This document shows, in pieces, positions 4,125 through 9,763 of a DNA stretch of 9,763 nt. The first letter of the stretch is position 1. Each line of letters opens with the position of its first letter. Source of the DNA: Paracoccaceae bacterium (GTDB lineage Bacteria > Pseudomonadota > Alphaproteobacteria > Rhodobacterales > Rhodobacteraceae); NCBI GenBank assembly GCA_003551745.1, contig PUNI01000206.1, positions 1 through 9,763 of the forward strand, in the 5' to 3' direction. Under the pieces are notes generated by a model. The model searched no databases, had not been told where the DNA came from, and saw only the letters and a list, made by a program, of their open reading frames with translations. Both the position numbers and the translations under genes were made by a program.

Positions 4125-5288
4125 ATGGACGACATAAAGACTTTGGAGTTACTACTAACGGAGTGCGTGAATGAGAGACTAACGCCTCTTGTGTGGGGAA
4201 AGCACGGAATAGGCAAGTCTCAGATTATCCGTAGTATCTTTGAGAAACAAGGATATGAGGTAATTGACTTGAGACTGGGCCAGCTTGAGGTTGGAGACCT
4301 AATCGGAGTGCCAGCACAGGAGTTTTACTGCTCTGTATGTGAAACTAAGTATGGCTTCAGCGTAAGAGAGTCATACTGTCCTATATGTGCCCAAGAGGAC
4401 AAAAAGATACCGATTTCTGGTAGGACAATCTGGTTGGCTCCTAGTTGGTTTCCTCAGAATGGTGAGAAAAGGCTCATCTTCTTTGATGAGTTGAACCGAG
4501 GTAGGCTTGATGTCCAGCAGGCTACTTTTCAGATTGTACTAGACCGAAGAATACACACGCACAAGATACCTGACAACTGCGGCATTGTGTGTGCTTGTAA
4601 CCCTAGTGGTGGAGATTACTTTGTAGAGGAACTTGACCCTGCCTTGCTGGATAGGTTCATCAACATCAAGTGGAACTTGGAAACTAGGCAGTGGATAAGG
4701 TGGGCAAGAGAGAATAGCATTGCATCTGAAATCATAGACTTTATCACTCTTGACCACAAACAGCTGGGCAACGAACCTATAAAGATAGAGATTGATGTTC
4801 AGCCATCTCCTAGGTCTTATGAGTTTCTCAGTAAGCTAATCAAGAAACTGCCAAAGAGACACTCACTTTGGAGTGAGGTAGCAACTTGTATCATTGGGGA
4901 ATCGGCGGCGATTCAGTTTATGACCTCACTCAAGGCAGATGTCGAGAAACCTGTTAAGGCTACCGATATATTCAATAACTGGACAAAGGTAAAGAAGCGA
5001 ATACAGCAACAGGTTAACGCCGAAGAGGGTGATGTAAGACATGACCTACTGAAAGAAACCTTTGATGATGTGTACGATGCCCTCAAGGACGGTAAGAGCA
5101 AGAAGCTGAGTGATGAACAGTTGGAGAATGTGGGGCACTTCCTGCTGATGATACCCGAAGACTTGAGTTTCGGCGCACTCAAAGACCTTGCACCTTTACA
5201 GGACATTAACGAACGATTGCTCACTGGCCCGCTTAGCAAACAGCTATTCGATATTCTCAAGAAGGCCAGAAAGGACGACATGAGATAA
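4125..5288 (+). CDS. MoxR-type AAA+ ATPase with zinc-ribbon insertion
   Basis: A 387-residue ATPase of the MoxR/dynein-related AAA+ group. Visible motifs are Walker A GKHGIGKS (25-32), Walker B LIFFDE (117-122), sensor 1 in VCACNP (Asn 159), an arginine finger in DPALLDRF (Arg 177) and a sensor 2 candidate in SPRSYEFL (Arg 230). MoxR ATPases form hexamers and work with VWA-domain partners (RavA-ViaA, NorQ-NorD, CobS-CobT) to remodel or insert cofactors into client proteins. Between Walker A and B a zinc ribbon is inserted (Cys 69, 72, 85, 88), which is unusual for the family. AAGGAG lies 12 bases before ATG 4125. The gene follows promoter P2 and shares TAATG with the next gene; the HExxH/VWA partner lies 0.5 kb downstream. 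Confidence 0.9.
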   Translation: MDDIKTLELLLTECVNERLTPLVWGKHGIGKSQIIRSIFEKQGYEVIDLRLGQLEVGDLIGVPAQEFYCSVCETKYGFSVRESYCPICAQEDKKIPISGRTIWLAPSWFPQNGEKRLIFFDELNRGRLDVQQATFQIVLDRRIHTHKIPDNCGIVCACNPSGGDYFVEELDPALLDRFINIKWNLETRQWIRWARENSIASEIIDFITLDHKQLGNEPIKIEIDVQPSPRSYEFLSKLIKKLPKRHSLWSEVATCIIGESAAIQFMTSLKADVEKPVKATDIFNNWTKVKKRIQQQVNAEEGDVRHDLLKETFDDVYDALKDGKSKKLSDEQLENVGHFLLMIPEDLSFGALKDLAPLQDINERLLTGPLSKQLFDILKKARKDDMR

Positions 5289-5485
5289 TGAGCATGAGTA
5301 TAACGATGTGCCCAAAGTGTAAGAAATTGATGACCATAAACAATTTGCGGTTATCAACAGCGAACTTCAACTCTGGCTGTCCTGCATCTTATGATGCAGA
5401 GGCACTGACAATAAGGAAACAGCTAAGGCTCGATTCGAACGATGAGTTGAATTCGCTTGGTGTACGGAGCATAAACCATGAGTGA
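5288..5485 (+). CDS. Small protein with degenerate zinc-ribbon cysteines
   Basis: A 65-residue protein joined to the ATPase gene by TAATG. CPKC is at residues 8-11, and a second half-site begins CPAS at 31, where a complete ribbon would have a Cys in place of Ser 34; only three cysteines are present. It either binds metal with another ligand (the nearest histidine is residue 64), binds it between subunits, or has lost the site. The start may be ATG 5288 or ATG 5294 (MSITMCPKC); AAGGA is 12 bases upstream of the first. Its end overlaps the next gene by 8 bases. The position inside the MoxR/VWA cluster suggests an accessory part, but no function can be assigned. Confidence 0.6.
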   Translation: MSMSITMCPKCKKLMTINNLRLSTANFNSGCPASYDAEALTIRKQLRLDSNDELNSLGVRSINHE

Positions 5486-5741
5486 AGTGCCACTGTGGTT
5501 GTGGATTATGTTGGGGATTTCTGGAGCCCTACTGATAGTATTTATAATCTTGACTAGGCGCATCAGAAACAAAATCAAGCAAATCAACGAACTACTTAGG
5601 GGAGAGGGAGCCGTGTGCCGAGTATGTGGACATCTACATTATTCGTGGTTCACAGACAAAGAAGGCAACATCTGCGATTGGTGCTTAATAGGCATCCCTT
5701 GCCCTGATGAAGGTGATGGGGGCAAAGTAAAGTACAATTAG
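5478..5741 (+). CDS. Membrane-anchored zinc-ribbon protein
   Basis: An 87-residue protein with an N-terminal membrane helix (about residues 6-26), a basic juxtamembrane segment (TRRIRNKIK), a short helix, and a zinc ribbon with CRVC at 47-50 and CDWC at 66-69; an additional Cys-Pro follows at 75. The basic residues after the helix place the zinc ribbon in the cytoplasm, N-terminus outside. GGAG lies eight bases before ATG 5478. It lies between the ATPase and the HExxH/VWA gene and may tether that machine to the membrane or to a membrane client. This is an inference from gene order and shared zinc-ribbon content. Confidence 0.75.
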   Translation: MSEVPLWLWIMLGISGALLIVFIILTRRIRNKIKQINELLRGEGAVCRVCGHLHYSWFTDKEGNICDWCLIGIPCPDEGDGGKVKYN

Positions 5742-5750
5742 GAGATTGGA

Positions 5751-7304
5751 ATGAGTAGCGAGTATGTAGGCATCGAAAGGGAAATCATAGAACTTATCCT
5801 GCAAAGAAAGTTCTTCTATGGGCACTTCTTGCAGCAGTTCAAGAGGCACAATGTGGACAGCAAGGGAGTCAATTCTCTGGCTGGGCAGGTAGTGAAGACT
5901 ATGGCTGTAAATATAACATCAGACATGAAGCCAAATCTTTACATAAACACGAACTTCTACAATTCTGGGGATTATGACCCAGATAATCCTAGTGCCCAGA
6001 CTTGGGGGCTTACTCAAGAAGAGAAGCTAACGATTTTGGAACATGAAATCCTGCATATCCTAAACAAACACATTGTTCGTCTTGAAAATAGGGATGGCTA
6101 TGTTTGGAATCTAGCAACAGACCTCGCAATAAACCAGTTTCTCAAGTCTCTACCAAATGGCGGCATATGTCCTGATTGTGGGATATTCGTGCGGCTGATT
6201 AACGGTACATTCCAAAAGGCTTGTCCTCTGTGTAAGAAAGAACTTGACCCAAAGGTGCACAAGTTTCAGGCTCTTGACATAAAAGACTTCAAGATAGACG
6301 AGCCAATTCATCTGGATGCAAACAACCCATCAGAAACCTACTATGACATACTTTGGAAGAAGATGCCTAAGCAGGTCATTATGATAGGTCGTGGTATCAC
6401 TGGCGAGAGGGAAAACGAAGCTAGGGATGGTTTAAAGGATAGCGGTGATGGCGAAGGAGAGGGTGAAGGCAAGGACGGTCAAGGTGATGGACAAGGCAAA
6501 GGACGAAGTGGGCAAGGAGACTCACAGCGTGGAGTTGGTGCTGGTGTAGTTGATATTGATGGTGTCAAAGTGCCTATTGTATGGGATAACCATGAGGCTT
6601 GGAAAGCTGGAACAGACAATAAGGAGATGGCGCACCACAAAATCAAGGACATGGTATCAAACACCATGCACCGAGTTAATCAGAAGTCTCAAGGCTACCT
6701 GCCAGACCACTTAAGAAAGCTAATTGACGAAGTGCTTGCCCACAAGACTGTTAATTGGAAGTCTGAACTACGAAAGTTTGTGGGTTATGAGGAATTCGCA
6801 GCCTTTATATCAAGCAGAAAGAGGCTTAACAGAAGATTTCCTATTGTTCAGCCCGGTTACATTGTTCAGAGAAAGGCCCATTTTGTGGTTGCGGTTGACA
6901 GTTCTGGCTCAATCAGCGATGATGAGTTCGGAAAGTTCTTCAAGGAAATAAGTCTAATGCACGCAGCCAAGGTTTCTGTAACCTATGTTGAGTGTGATGC
7001 CGATATTCAGCTGGTAGAGGAATACAAACGGAAACCGAATAAGAAGAAGCACCAACGGATTGGATATGGTGGTACAGCCTTTAGGCCAGTGTTCAAGTTT
7101 GTAAAGAATAAATACTACAAGAATGACCGAGGACAAGAGTTTAGACTCAAGAAAAAGGTAGATGGTTTAATCTACTTAACAGACGGCTACGGTTCGTTCC
7201 CTAATCAAAAGGATATAATCTGCCCAGTGATTTGGGTATTTACACCAAACCATTCTGACTATGGATGTACTGTCGGCAAGAAAATAGTGATGGATAAGGA
7301 CTGA
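5751..7304 (+). CDS. Putative metallopeptidase-like/VWA protein, partner of MoxR ATPase
   Basis: A 517-residue protein with two domains of the predicted metallopeptidase plus VWA-like family (DUF2201 type). The N-terminal domain has HEILH (98-102) followed by WNLATDLAINQFL (119-131), the conserved block that usually follows HExxH here; D124 may help bind metal. A zinc ribbon (Cys 140, 143, 158, 161) is inserted just after it. A Gly/Glu/Asp/Gln-rich linker (about 229-260) leads to a C-terminal VWA domain with a complete MIDAS: D383-x-S385-x-S387, T442 and D478. AGGAG six bases upstream sets ATG 5751. Proteolytic activity is unproven; related proteins work with MoxR ATPases. The gene stop shares bases with the next ATG (TGATG). 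Confidence 0.9.
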   Translation: MSSEYVGIEREIIELILQRKFFYGHFLQQFKRHNVDSKGVNSLAGQVVKTMAVNITSDMKPNLYINTNFYNSGDYDPDNPSAQTWGLTQEEKLTILEHEILHILNKHIVRLENRDGYVWNLATDLAINQFLKSLPNGGICPDCGIFVRLINGTFQKACPLCKKELDPKVHKFQALDIKDFKIDEPIHLDANNPSETYYDILWKKMPKQVIMIGRGITGERENEARDGLKDSGDGEGEGEGKDGQGDGQGKGRSGQGDSQRGVGAGVVDIDGVKVPIVWDNHEAWKAGTDNKEMAHHKIKDMVSNTMHRVNQKSQGYLPDHLRKLIDEVLAHKTVNWKSELRKFVGYEEFAAFISSRKRLNRRFPIVQPGYIVQRKAHFVVAVDSSGSISDDEFGKFFKEISLMHAAKVSVTYVECDADIQLVEEYKRKPNKKKHQRIGYGGTAFRPVFKFVKNKYYKNDRGQEFRLKKKVDGLIYLTDGYGSFPNQKDIICPVIWVFTPNHSDYGCTVGKKIVMDKD

Positions 7305-7466
7305 TGAAAGAGAAAACTAAAATAGTTCACTCAAGCTGGCAAGTTTGTACATATAGAAATAGTGGCTCCTCACATAAAGAAAGAAAACTACGGTGGTAGC
7401 CTTGGTGTATTTATTACATCCGACGAACTTGGAAAAGTTCTGAAAAATTTTCTAGCCAAAAATTGA
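7304..7466 (+). pseudogene. Small gene apparently split by a +1 frameshift
   Basis: ATG 7304 overlaps the preceding stop (TGATG), with AAGGA three bases upstream, and opens MKEKTKIVHSS, but this frame ends at TAG 7397-7399 after 31 poor-looking codons. The adjacent frame is open from 7326 to TGA 7464-7466 and reads like a real protein (FTQAGKFVHIEIVAPHIKK, then GGSLGVFITSDELGKVLKNF). It has no ATG. Skipping one base near 7325 would join them into a normal protein of about 53 residues. A mutation, a sequencing or assembly indel, or recoding could explain this. No classic slippery site or in-frame stop sits at the junction, so recoding is the least likely. A start at GTG 7362 has no ribosome site. 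Confidence 0.45.
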
Positions 7467-7470
7467 GATA

Positions 7471-7920
7471 ATGAAACCAATAGAAATAAAAAACAAGAAG
7501 GGTGAGTTTCTTTATGTTGGCCCAGACACTAGGCAAGGGGAGTATGTGAACATTCCCGCATCTAGGCTGCCTAAATGGAGAGTTTGCGGCACAAAGTATC
7601 TAACAATAAATGGAAGAAGATGTTCGGGATTTGTTTCTGATAGGATTGTAAACTCTAAATCATATCATATTGTCTGTATAAGAGTTCTTGATGAGCCAAC
7701 TGTCATTAAGATAGGAAGAGAAGAAAGGTCAGCAGAAACAAAGGCACTTAAGTTTTGTAAGTCTGGGGACTGGAAAACATTTCTACTTGATATTACAAAT
7801 CGTGATAGATATGACCCATTTATTCTGCATCTGATGAGAAAGTTAAATCAACTGCCGTTAAAGTTGGTTAAGGATTGCGATAATTGCCCAGACAAGTTTA
7901 TTTGTTGGACAAGGAAATAA
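7471..7920 (+). CDS. Uncharacterised protein with C-terminal Cys knuckle
   Basis: A 149-residue basic protein ending in CDNCPDKFICWTRK, a C-x2-C-x5-C knuckle (Cys 136, 139, 145) with the same Phe as in the genes at 1, 7922 and 9337. The body has alternating strands and four further isolated cysteines (39, 51, 69, 96); no enzyme motif was recognised. The start at ATG 7471 has only a weak TTGAG-like site. The stop lies one base before the next gene's ATG. Because the knuckle occurs on unrelated bodies, it may be a docking or metal-binding tag. Function unknown. Confidence 0.7.
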   Translation: MKPIEIKNKKGEFLYVGPDTRQGEYVNIPASRLPKWRVCGTKYLTINGRRCSGFVSDRIVNSKSYHIVCIRVLDEPTVIKIGREERSAETKALKFCKSGDWKTFLLDITNRDRYDPFILHLMRKLNQLPLKLVKDCDNCPDKFICWTRK

Positions 7921-7921
7921 T

Positions 7922-8434
7922 ATGTTAGGTGGATTTACTATTCCGTCCAAAGGCCAGAAGCCTGTGAGGCCAAAGGTGGCCCACAGAATCGGACGCTGTG
8001 CCAACTGCGGTTGGGTACACAGAGAGATTCGCCGAGTCAGAGTTTCAGAGGGCAAAAACGCCATAATAAAGGCTATGTGCGTTGATTGTATCAAGGAACA
8101 GCCAGTCTATGTCTTGTGCGACCTGTGCGGCAATAAGAAATGCGATAATCTATATCCTGTATCAGTAGCACGAAAAGTTTTTGGTGATGGACATAGTTGT
8201 AACTTGTTCTTACATCTATGTGTTGAATGTAGACAAATACCGCACAAAGATGTGCTGGAAAGATTGAACGTGCCAAATATGTGTGATTCTTGTAAAGACA
8301 GATTTAAGTGCTTTACAGAGAAGTACGAAAAGCCACTTCCATCAGAACAGGGAAGCGGCGTGCTAGATGGTAAGCGTACTTTCTTTCACAAAAGAATGAA
8401 CATAGATAAGTTTATGAGAGGCAGATTTGGATAA
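7922..8434 (+). CDS. Cys-rich multi-zinc-finger protein
   Basis: A 170-residue basic protein with 13 cysteines. CANC (26-29) and CVDC (53-56) make one zinc ribbon. CDLC (66-69) and CVEC (100-103) can make a second, with Cys 74, His 91 and Cys 93 between. CDSCKDRFKC (121-130) is the three-Cys knuckle shared with other genes here. A basic tail (HKRMNIDKFMRGRFG) ends the protein. AAGGAA lies five bases before ATG 7922. The tandem zinc modules and basic tail suggest binding to nucleic acid or to a large protein complex. No known regulator or enzyme could be recognised. The end overlaps the next gene by 8 bases. Confidence 0.75.
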   Translation: MLGGFTIPSKGQKPVRPKVAHRIGRCANCGWVHREIRRVRVSEGKNAIIKAMCVDCIKEQPVYVLCDLCGNKKCDNLYPVSVARKVFGDGHSCNLFLHLCVECRQIPHKDVLERLNVPNMCDSCKDRFKCFTEKYEKPLPSEQGSGVLDGKRTFFHKRMNIDKFMRGRFG

Positions 8435-8957
8435 AACTACTCATATAAACAGGAAATTGAGGTCATTTATTAGGGAAGTACGTAACAGGCCAAAACTTCC
8501 TAAAAGAGACATCAGAAGATTAGCCTATCATGCCTGGATTATAGGCTACATTGATAGAGTAGATTATGTTGAACCCATAAGTATGTGGAAGTTTTTGAGA
8601 CAATTAGTTAGAAATGAGAAATTGATGTTCGATAAAGAAGGATACCCAACAGAAGAAGCCTTAGAAGTATTCTCTCAGTGGAGAGTACCAGATGGTGATA
8701 TACATGCCTCAGCAAAAACCGTGTTTGAGTATGTTAAAAGTCTGTGGCAGTATGAAGAATATGTAGATATACTATATCCGTGCCCAAGAATGGAAAAACC
8801 AGTTGTGGTTGTTGAGTTACATACTCTTGGATGGTCAGGCAACGAAGATATAGTTGAAGAACTACGAAAAACATGGTTCTGGTATCTGTACTGGCAGAAA
8901 TCTGAAAGAGGAGGGCACTATCGGTTTGAGATACCGCTAGAGATTTGGAATAGATGA
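8427..8957 (+). CDS. Uncharacterised phage protein with conserved GWSGNED...RGGHYRFEIP block
   Basis: A 176-residue protein. The C-terminal 50 residues (VVVVELHTLGWSGNEDIVEE, then FWYLYWQKSERGGHYRFEIP) resemble a short conserved module that I associate with uncharacterised small phage proteins; this is from memory, not a search. The N-terminal 120 residues are basic and helical at the start (INRKLRSFIREVRNR), so the module appears fused to a longer body. The start is probably TTG 8427, with AGAGG six bases upstream and an 8-base overlap with the preceding stop; the next in-frame ATG (8583) would cut away the basic region. It is coupled to the next gene by ATGA. Confidence 0.65.
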   Translation: MDKTTHINRKLRSFIREVRNRPKLPKRDIRRLAYHAWIIGYIDRVDYVEPISMWKFLRQLVRNEKLMFDKEGYPTEEALEVFSQWRVPDGDIHASAKTVFEYVKSLWQYEEYVDILYPCPRMEKPVVVVELHTLGWSGNEDIVEELRKTWFWYLYWQKSERGGHYRFEIPLEIWNR

Positions 8958-9169
8958 ATACTAATGATATTGGGCAATACTTCATAAGAAGGGACAAAGA
9001 CGACGCCATTCCTGACGTTTGGATGATGGTAAGTTCCTGTGAACTGCCTACTGTTACACTAGAAAATGTTAGGACTGGAGAAAAAATTGAAGGGGCAATA
9101 GGTTGTCTTCTTCTTCAGCCTTTTGTTAAACTTGTTCCCGAAGATAGGAGTGTAGATGGAAAGAAATAA
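8954..9169 (+). CDS. Small beta-rich phage protein
   Basis: A 71-residue protein with a likely beta-barrel pattern: MNTNDIGQYFIRR, then PTVTLENVRTGEKIEG and GCLLLQPFVKL. The block PTVTLENVRTGE resembles a small, widespread, uncharacterised phage protein type (recognised from memory). The start overlaps the preceding stop (ATGA) with only a weak ribosome site, so translation probably depends on coupling. The end overlaps the next gene by 14 bases. No catalytic motif. A virion, regulatory or host-takeover role cannot be distinguished. Confidence 0.7.
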   Translation: MNTNDIGQYFIRRDKDDAIPDVWMMVSSCELPTVTLENVRTGEKIEGAIGCLLLQPFVKLVPEDRSVDGKK

Positions 9170-9392
9170 ATCAAGTTGGATTATGCCTTTGGTGAGAATT
9201 ATGTGGTTAGACCTTTCTCAAGAAGAAAGAGAAGAAGTAACCATGACTATTCAGAAGTGCTTAGATGATAGCCTTGATGAGATGATAGAGGCAAAACAAA
9301 CATCGACAACGACAAGAGATATTGGACTTACCAAATATGGAAGAACAGCGGCAGAACAAAGAGAAAATAGTGCCAATGTCAATTTGCACTAG
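9156..9392 (+). CDS. Small helical protein, unknown function
   Basis: A 78-residue protein starting at ATG 9156, with AGGAG five bases upstream. The centre is an amphipathic, acidic helix region (LSQEEREEVTMTIQKCLDDS, then LDEMIEAKQ), followed by a Ser/Thr/Asn-rich, probably disordered tail. The single Cys makes metal binding unlikely. Its last 56 bases overlap the next gene in another frame if that gene starts at ATG 9337. Such an overlap is long for this window, so either that gene starts later or this one has a dispensable tail. Family not recognised. Confidence 0.65.
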   Translation: MERNKSSWIMPLVRIMWLDLSQEEREEVTMTIQKCLDDSLDEMIEAKQTSTTTRDIGLTKYGRTAAEQRENSANVNLH

Positions 9393-9582
9393 CTGTGATG
9401 TGCCTTGGATAAGGTGCAAAGACTTAAAGCATAGAAGCATCTCTTGCCATTTTCATCATAAGGCAGGTTTTCTTGATGTTTGTAAGGATTGTAGGTTTAG
9501 ATTTGCCTGTGCCACAAGTAGAGGTATCAGGATGACTACAAAAGAAAAGCAGGATTTCTTCCACAATGTGAGGGACAAGTAG
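9337..9582 (+). CDS. Cys/His-rich protein with two knuckles
   Basis: From ATG 9337 the product has 81 residues and seven metal-ligand-like cysteines: CTSC (17-20) with Cys 27, then CHFHH (Cys 37), then CKDCRFRFAC (49-58), the C-x2-C-x3-F-x-C knuckle seen elsewhere in the window. Cys and His together could bind two metal ions. The start is uncertain. TTG 9322, ATG 9337, GTG 9373 and ATG 9379 (MSICTSC) are all in frame, and none has a clear ribosome site; the latest would still keep every cysteine. It follows the tandem-zinc gene at 7922 by about 1 kb. Function unknown; nucleic-acid or partner binding is a guess. Confidence 0.65.
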   Translation: MEEQRQNKEKIVPMSICTSCDVPWIRCKDLKHRSISCHFHHKAGFLDVCKDCRFRFACATSRGIRMTTKEKQDFFHNVRDK

Positions 9583-9763
9583 ATGATTTGGCAAGACATA
9601 GCATTTATGGCAGGTGGGATTGTATTTATACCATCATTACTATTTTGTATCTATAACAGAAACAAACCACCTATTCGGACAAGCCTACCAACAGGGATAG
9701 TATTAGCAGTGTTCTCAATCTGCTACGCAACATTAGGTTTGTGGCTAGCGTTTGTTGCAACAC
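9583..9763 (+). CDS. Small two-helix membrane protein, 3' truncated by the window
   Basis: ATG 9583 immediately follows the previous stop (TAG ATG), with GAGGGA about seven bases upstream, and the frame is open to the window end (60 codons). Two hydrophobic segments are seen, at about residues 5-23 and 38-60, joined by a basic loop (YNRNKPPIRTSLPTG) that should lie in the cytoplasm. The pattern MIWQD..., NKPP, TSLPTGIVL and YATLGLW resembles a common small membrane protein of environmental phage genomes (from memory, not a search). Only a short C-terminal part can be missing in such families. Its function is unknown. Confidence 0.75.
   Translation, partial: MIWQDIAFMAGGIVFIPSLLFCIYNRNKPPIRTSLPTGIVLAVFSICYATLGLWLAFVAT

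Noticed and set aside
4539..5281. Open frames on the minus strand opposite the MoxR gene and elsewhere
   Set aside because: Ser/Leu-rich shadow translations without ribosome sites, opposite well-supported genes.
6439..6530. GGNGAN-rich repeat tract as a non-coding repeat
   Set aside because: It is in frame and encodes the Gly/Asp/Glu/Gln linker between the HExxH and VWA domains.
6894..6925. TTGACA with GATGAT inside the VWA gene
   Set aside because: The -10 is weak and the bases encode the MIDAS motif, which explains the sequence.
1..9763. CRISPR array, insertion sequence or integrase attachment site
   Set aside because: No regularly spaced direct repeats, no transposase or integrase, and no second copy of the tRNA 3' end was seen.

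Overview
The window looks like part of a tailed bacteriophage genome (or a prophage or phage-like accessory block) of an unidentified bacterium. The evidence is that every credible gene is on the + strand, genes are short and packed (ATGA, TAATG and TGATG junctions, overlaps of 1-30 bases), and most proteins are small zinc-ribbon, cysteine-knuckle or one/two-helix membrane proteins. A CCA-encoding tRNA sits between protein genes, and strong AAGGAG-type ribosome binding sites and sigma70-type promoters are present. No capsid, terminase, tail, polymerase or integrase gene is visible, so the phage assignment is inferred from architecture. The host cannot be named.

Layout. 1-562: 3' end of a cysteine-knuckle gene and two tiny coupled genes. 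567-2059: a strong promoter with an extended -10, then zinc-ribbon protein, two-helix membrane protein, split zinc-ribbon protein and a complete bacterial-type Ku DNA end-binding protein. 2060-2215: non-coding stretch holding a 16-bp inverted repeat. 2216-4075: membrane protein, small helical proteins, a tRNA-Tyr(GTA) that overlaps the end of a coding sequence, a 46-residue Cys protein, and two unknown proteins. 4061-7304: a second promoter closely resembling the first, then a MoxR-type AAA+ ATPase, two small Zn-binding-like proteins (one membrane anchored) and a 517-residue HExxH/VWA protein. 7304-7466: a probably frameshifted small gene. 7471-9763: Cys-rich and uncharacterised phage-type proteins, ending in a truncated two-helix membrane protein.

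How it may work together. The MoxR ATPase and the HExxH/VWA protein form the best-supported functional unit: such pairs act as chaperone-like remodelling machines, and here both partners carry a C-x2-C/C-x2-C zinc-ribbon insertion. Ku would protect or join DNA ends, probably with a ligase encoded by the host or elsewhere on the genome. A recurring three-cysteine signature, C-x2-C-x3-F-x-C, occurs in four otherwise different proteins (a looser form in a fifth) and is the most unusual theme of the window. Two near-identical promoter cores suggest that the Ku block and the MoxR/VWA block are transcribed by the same holoenzyme at the same stage.
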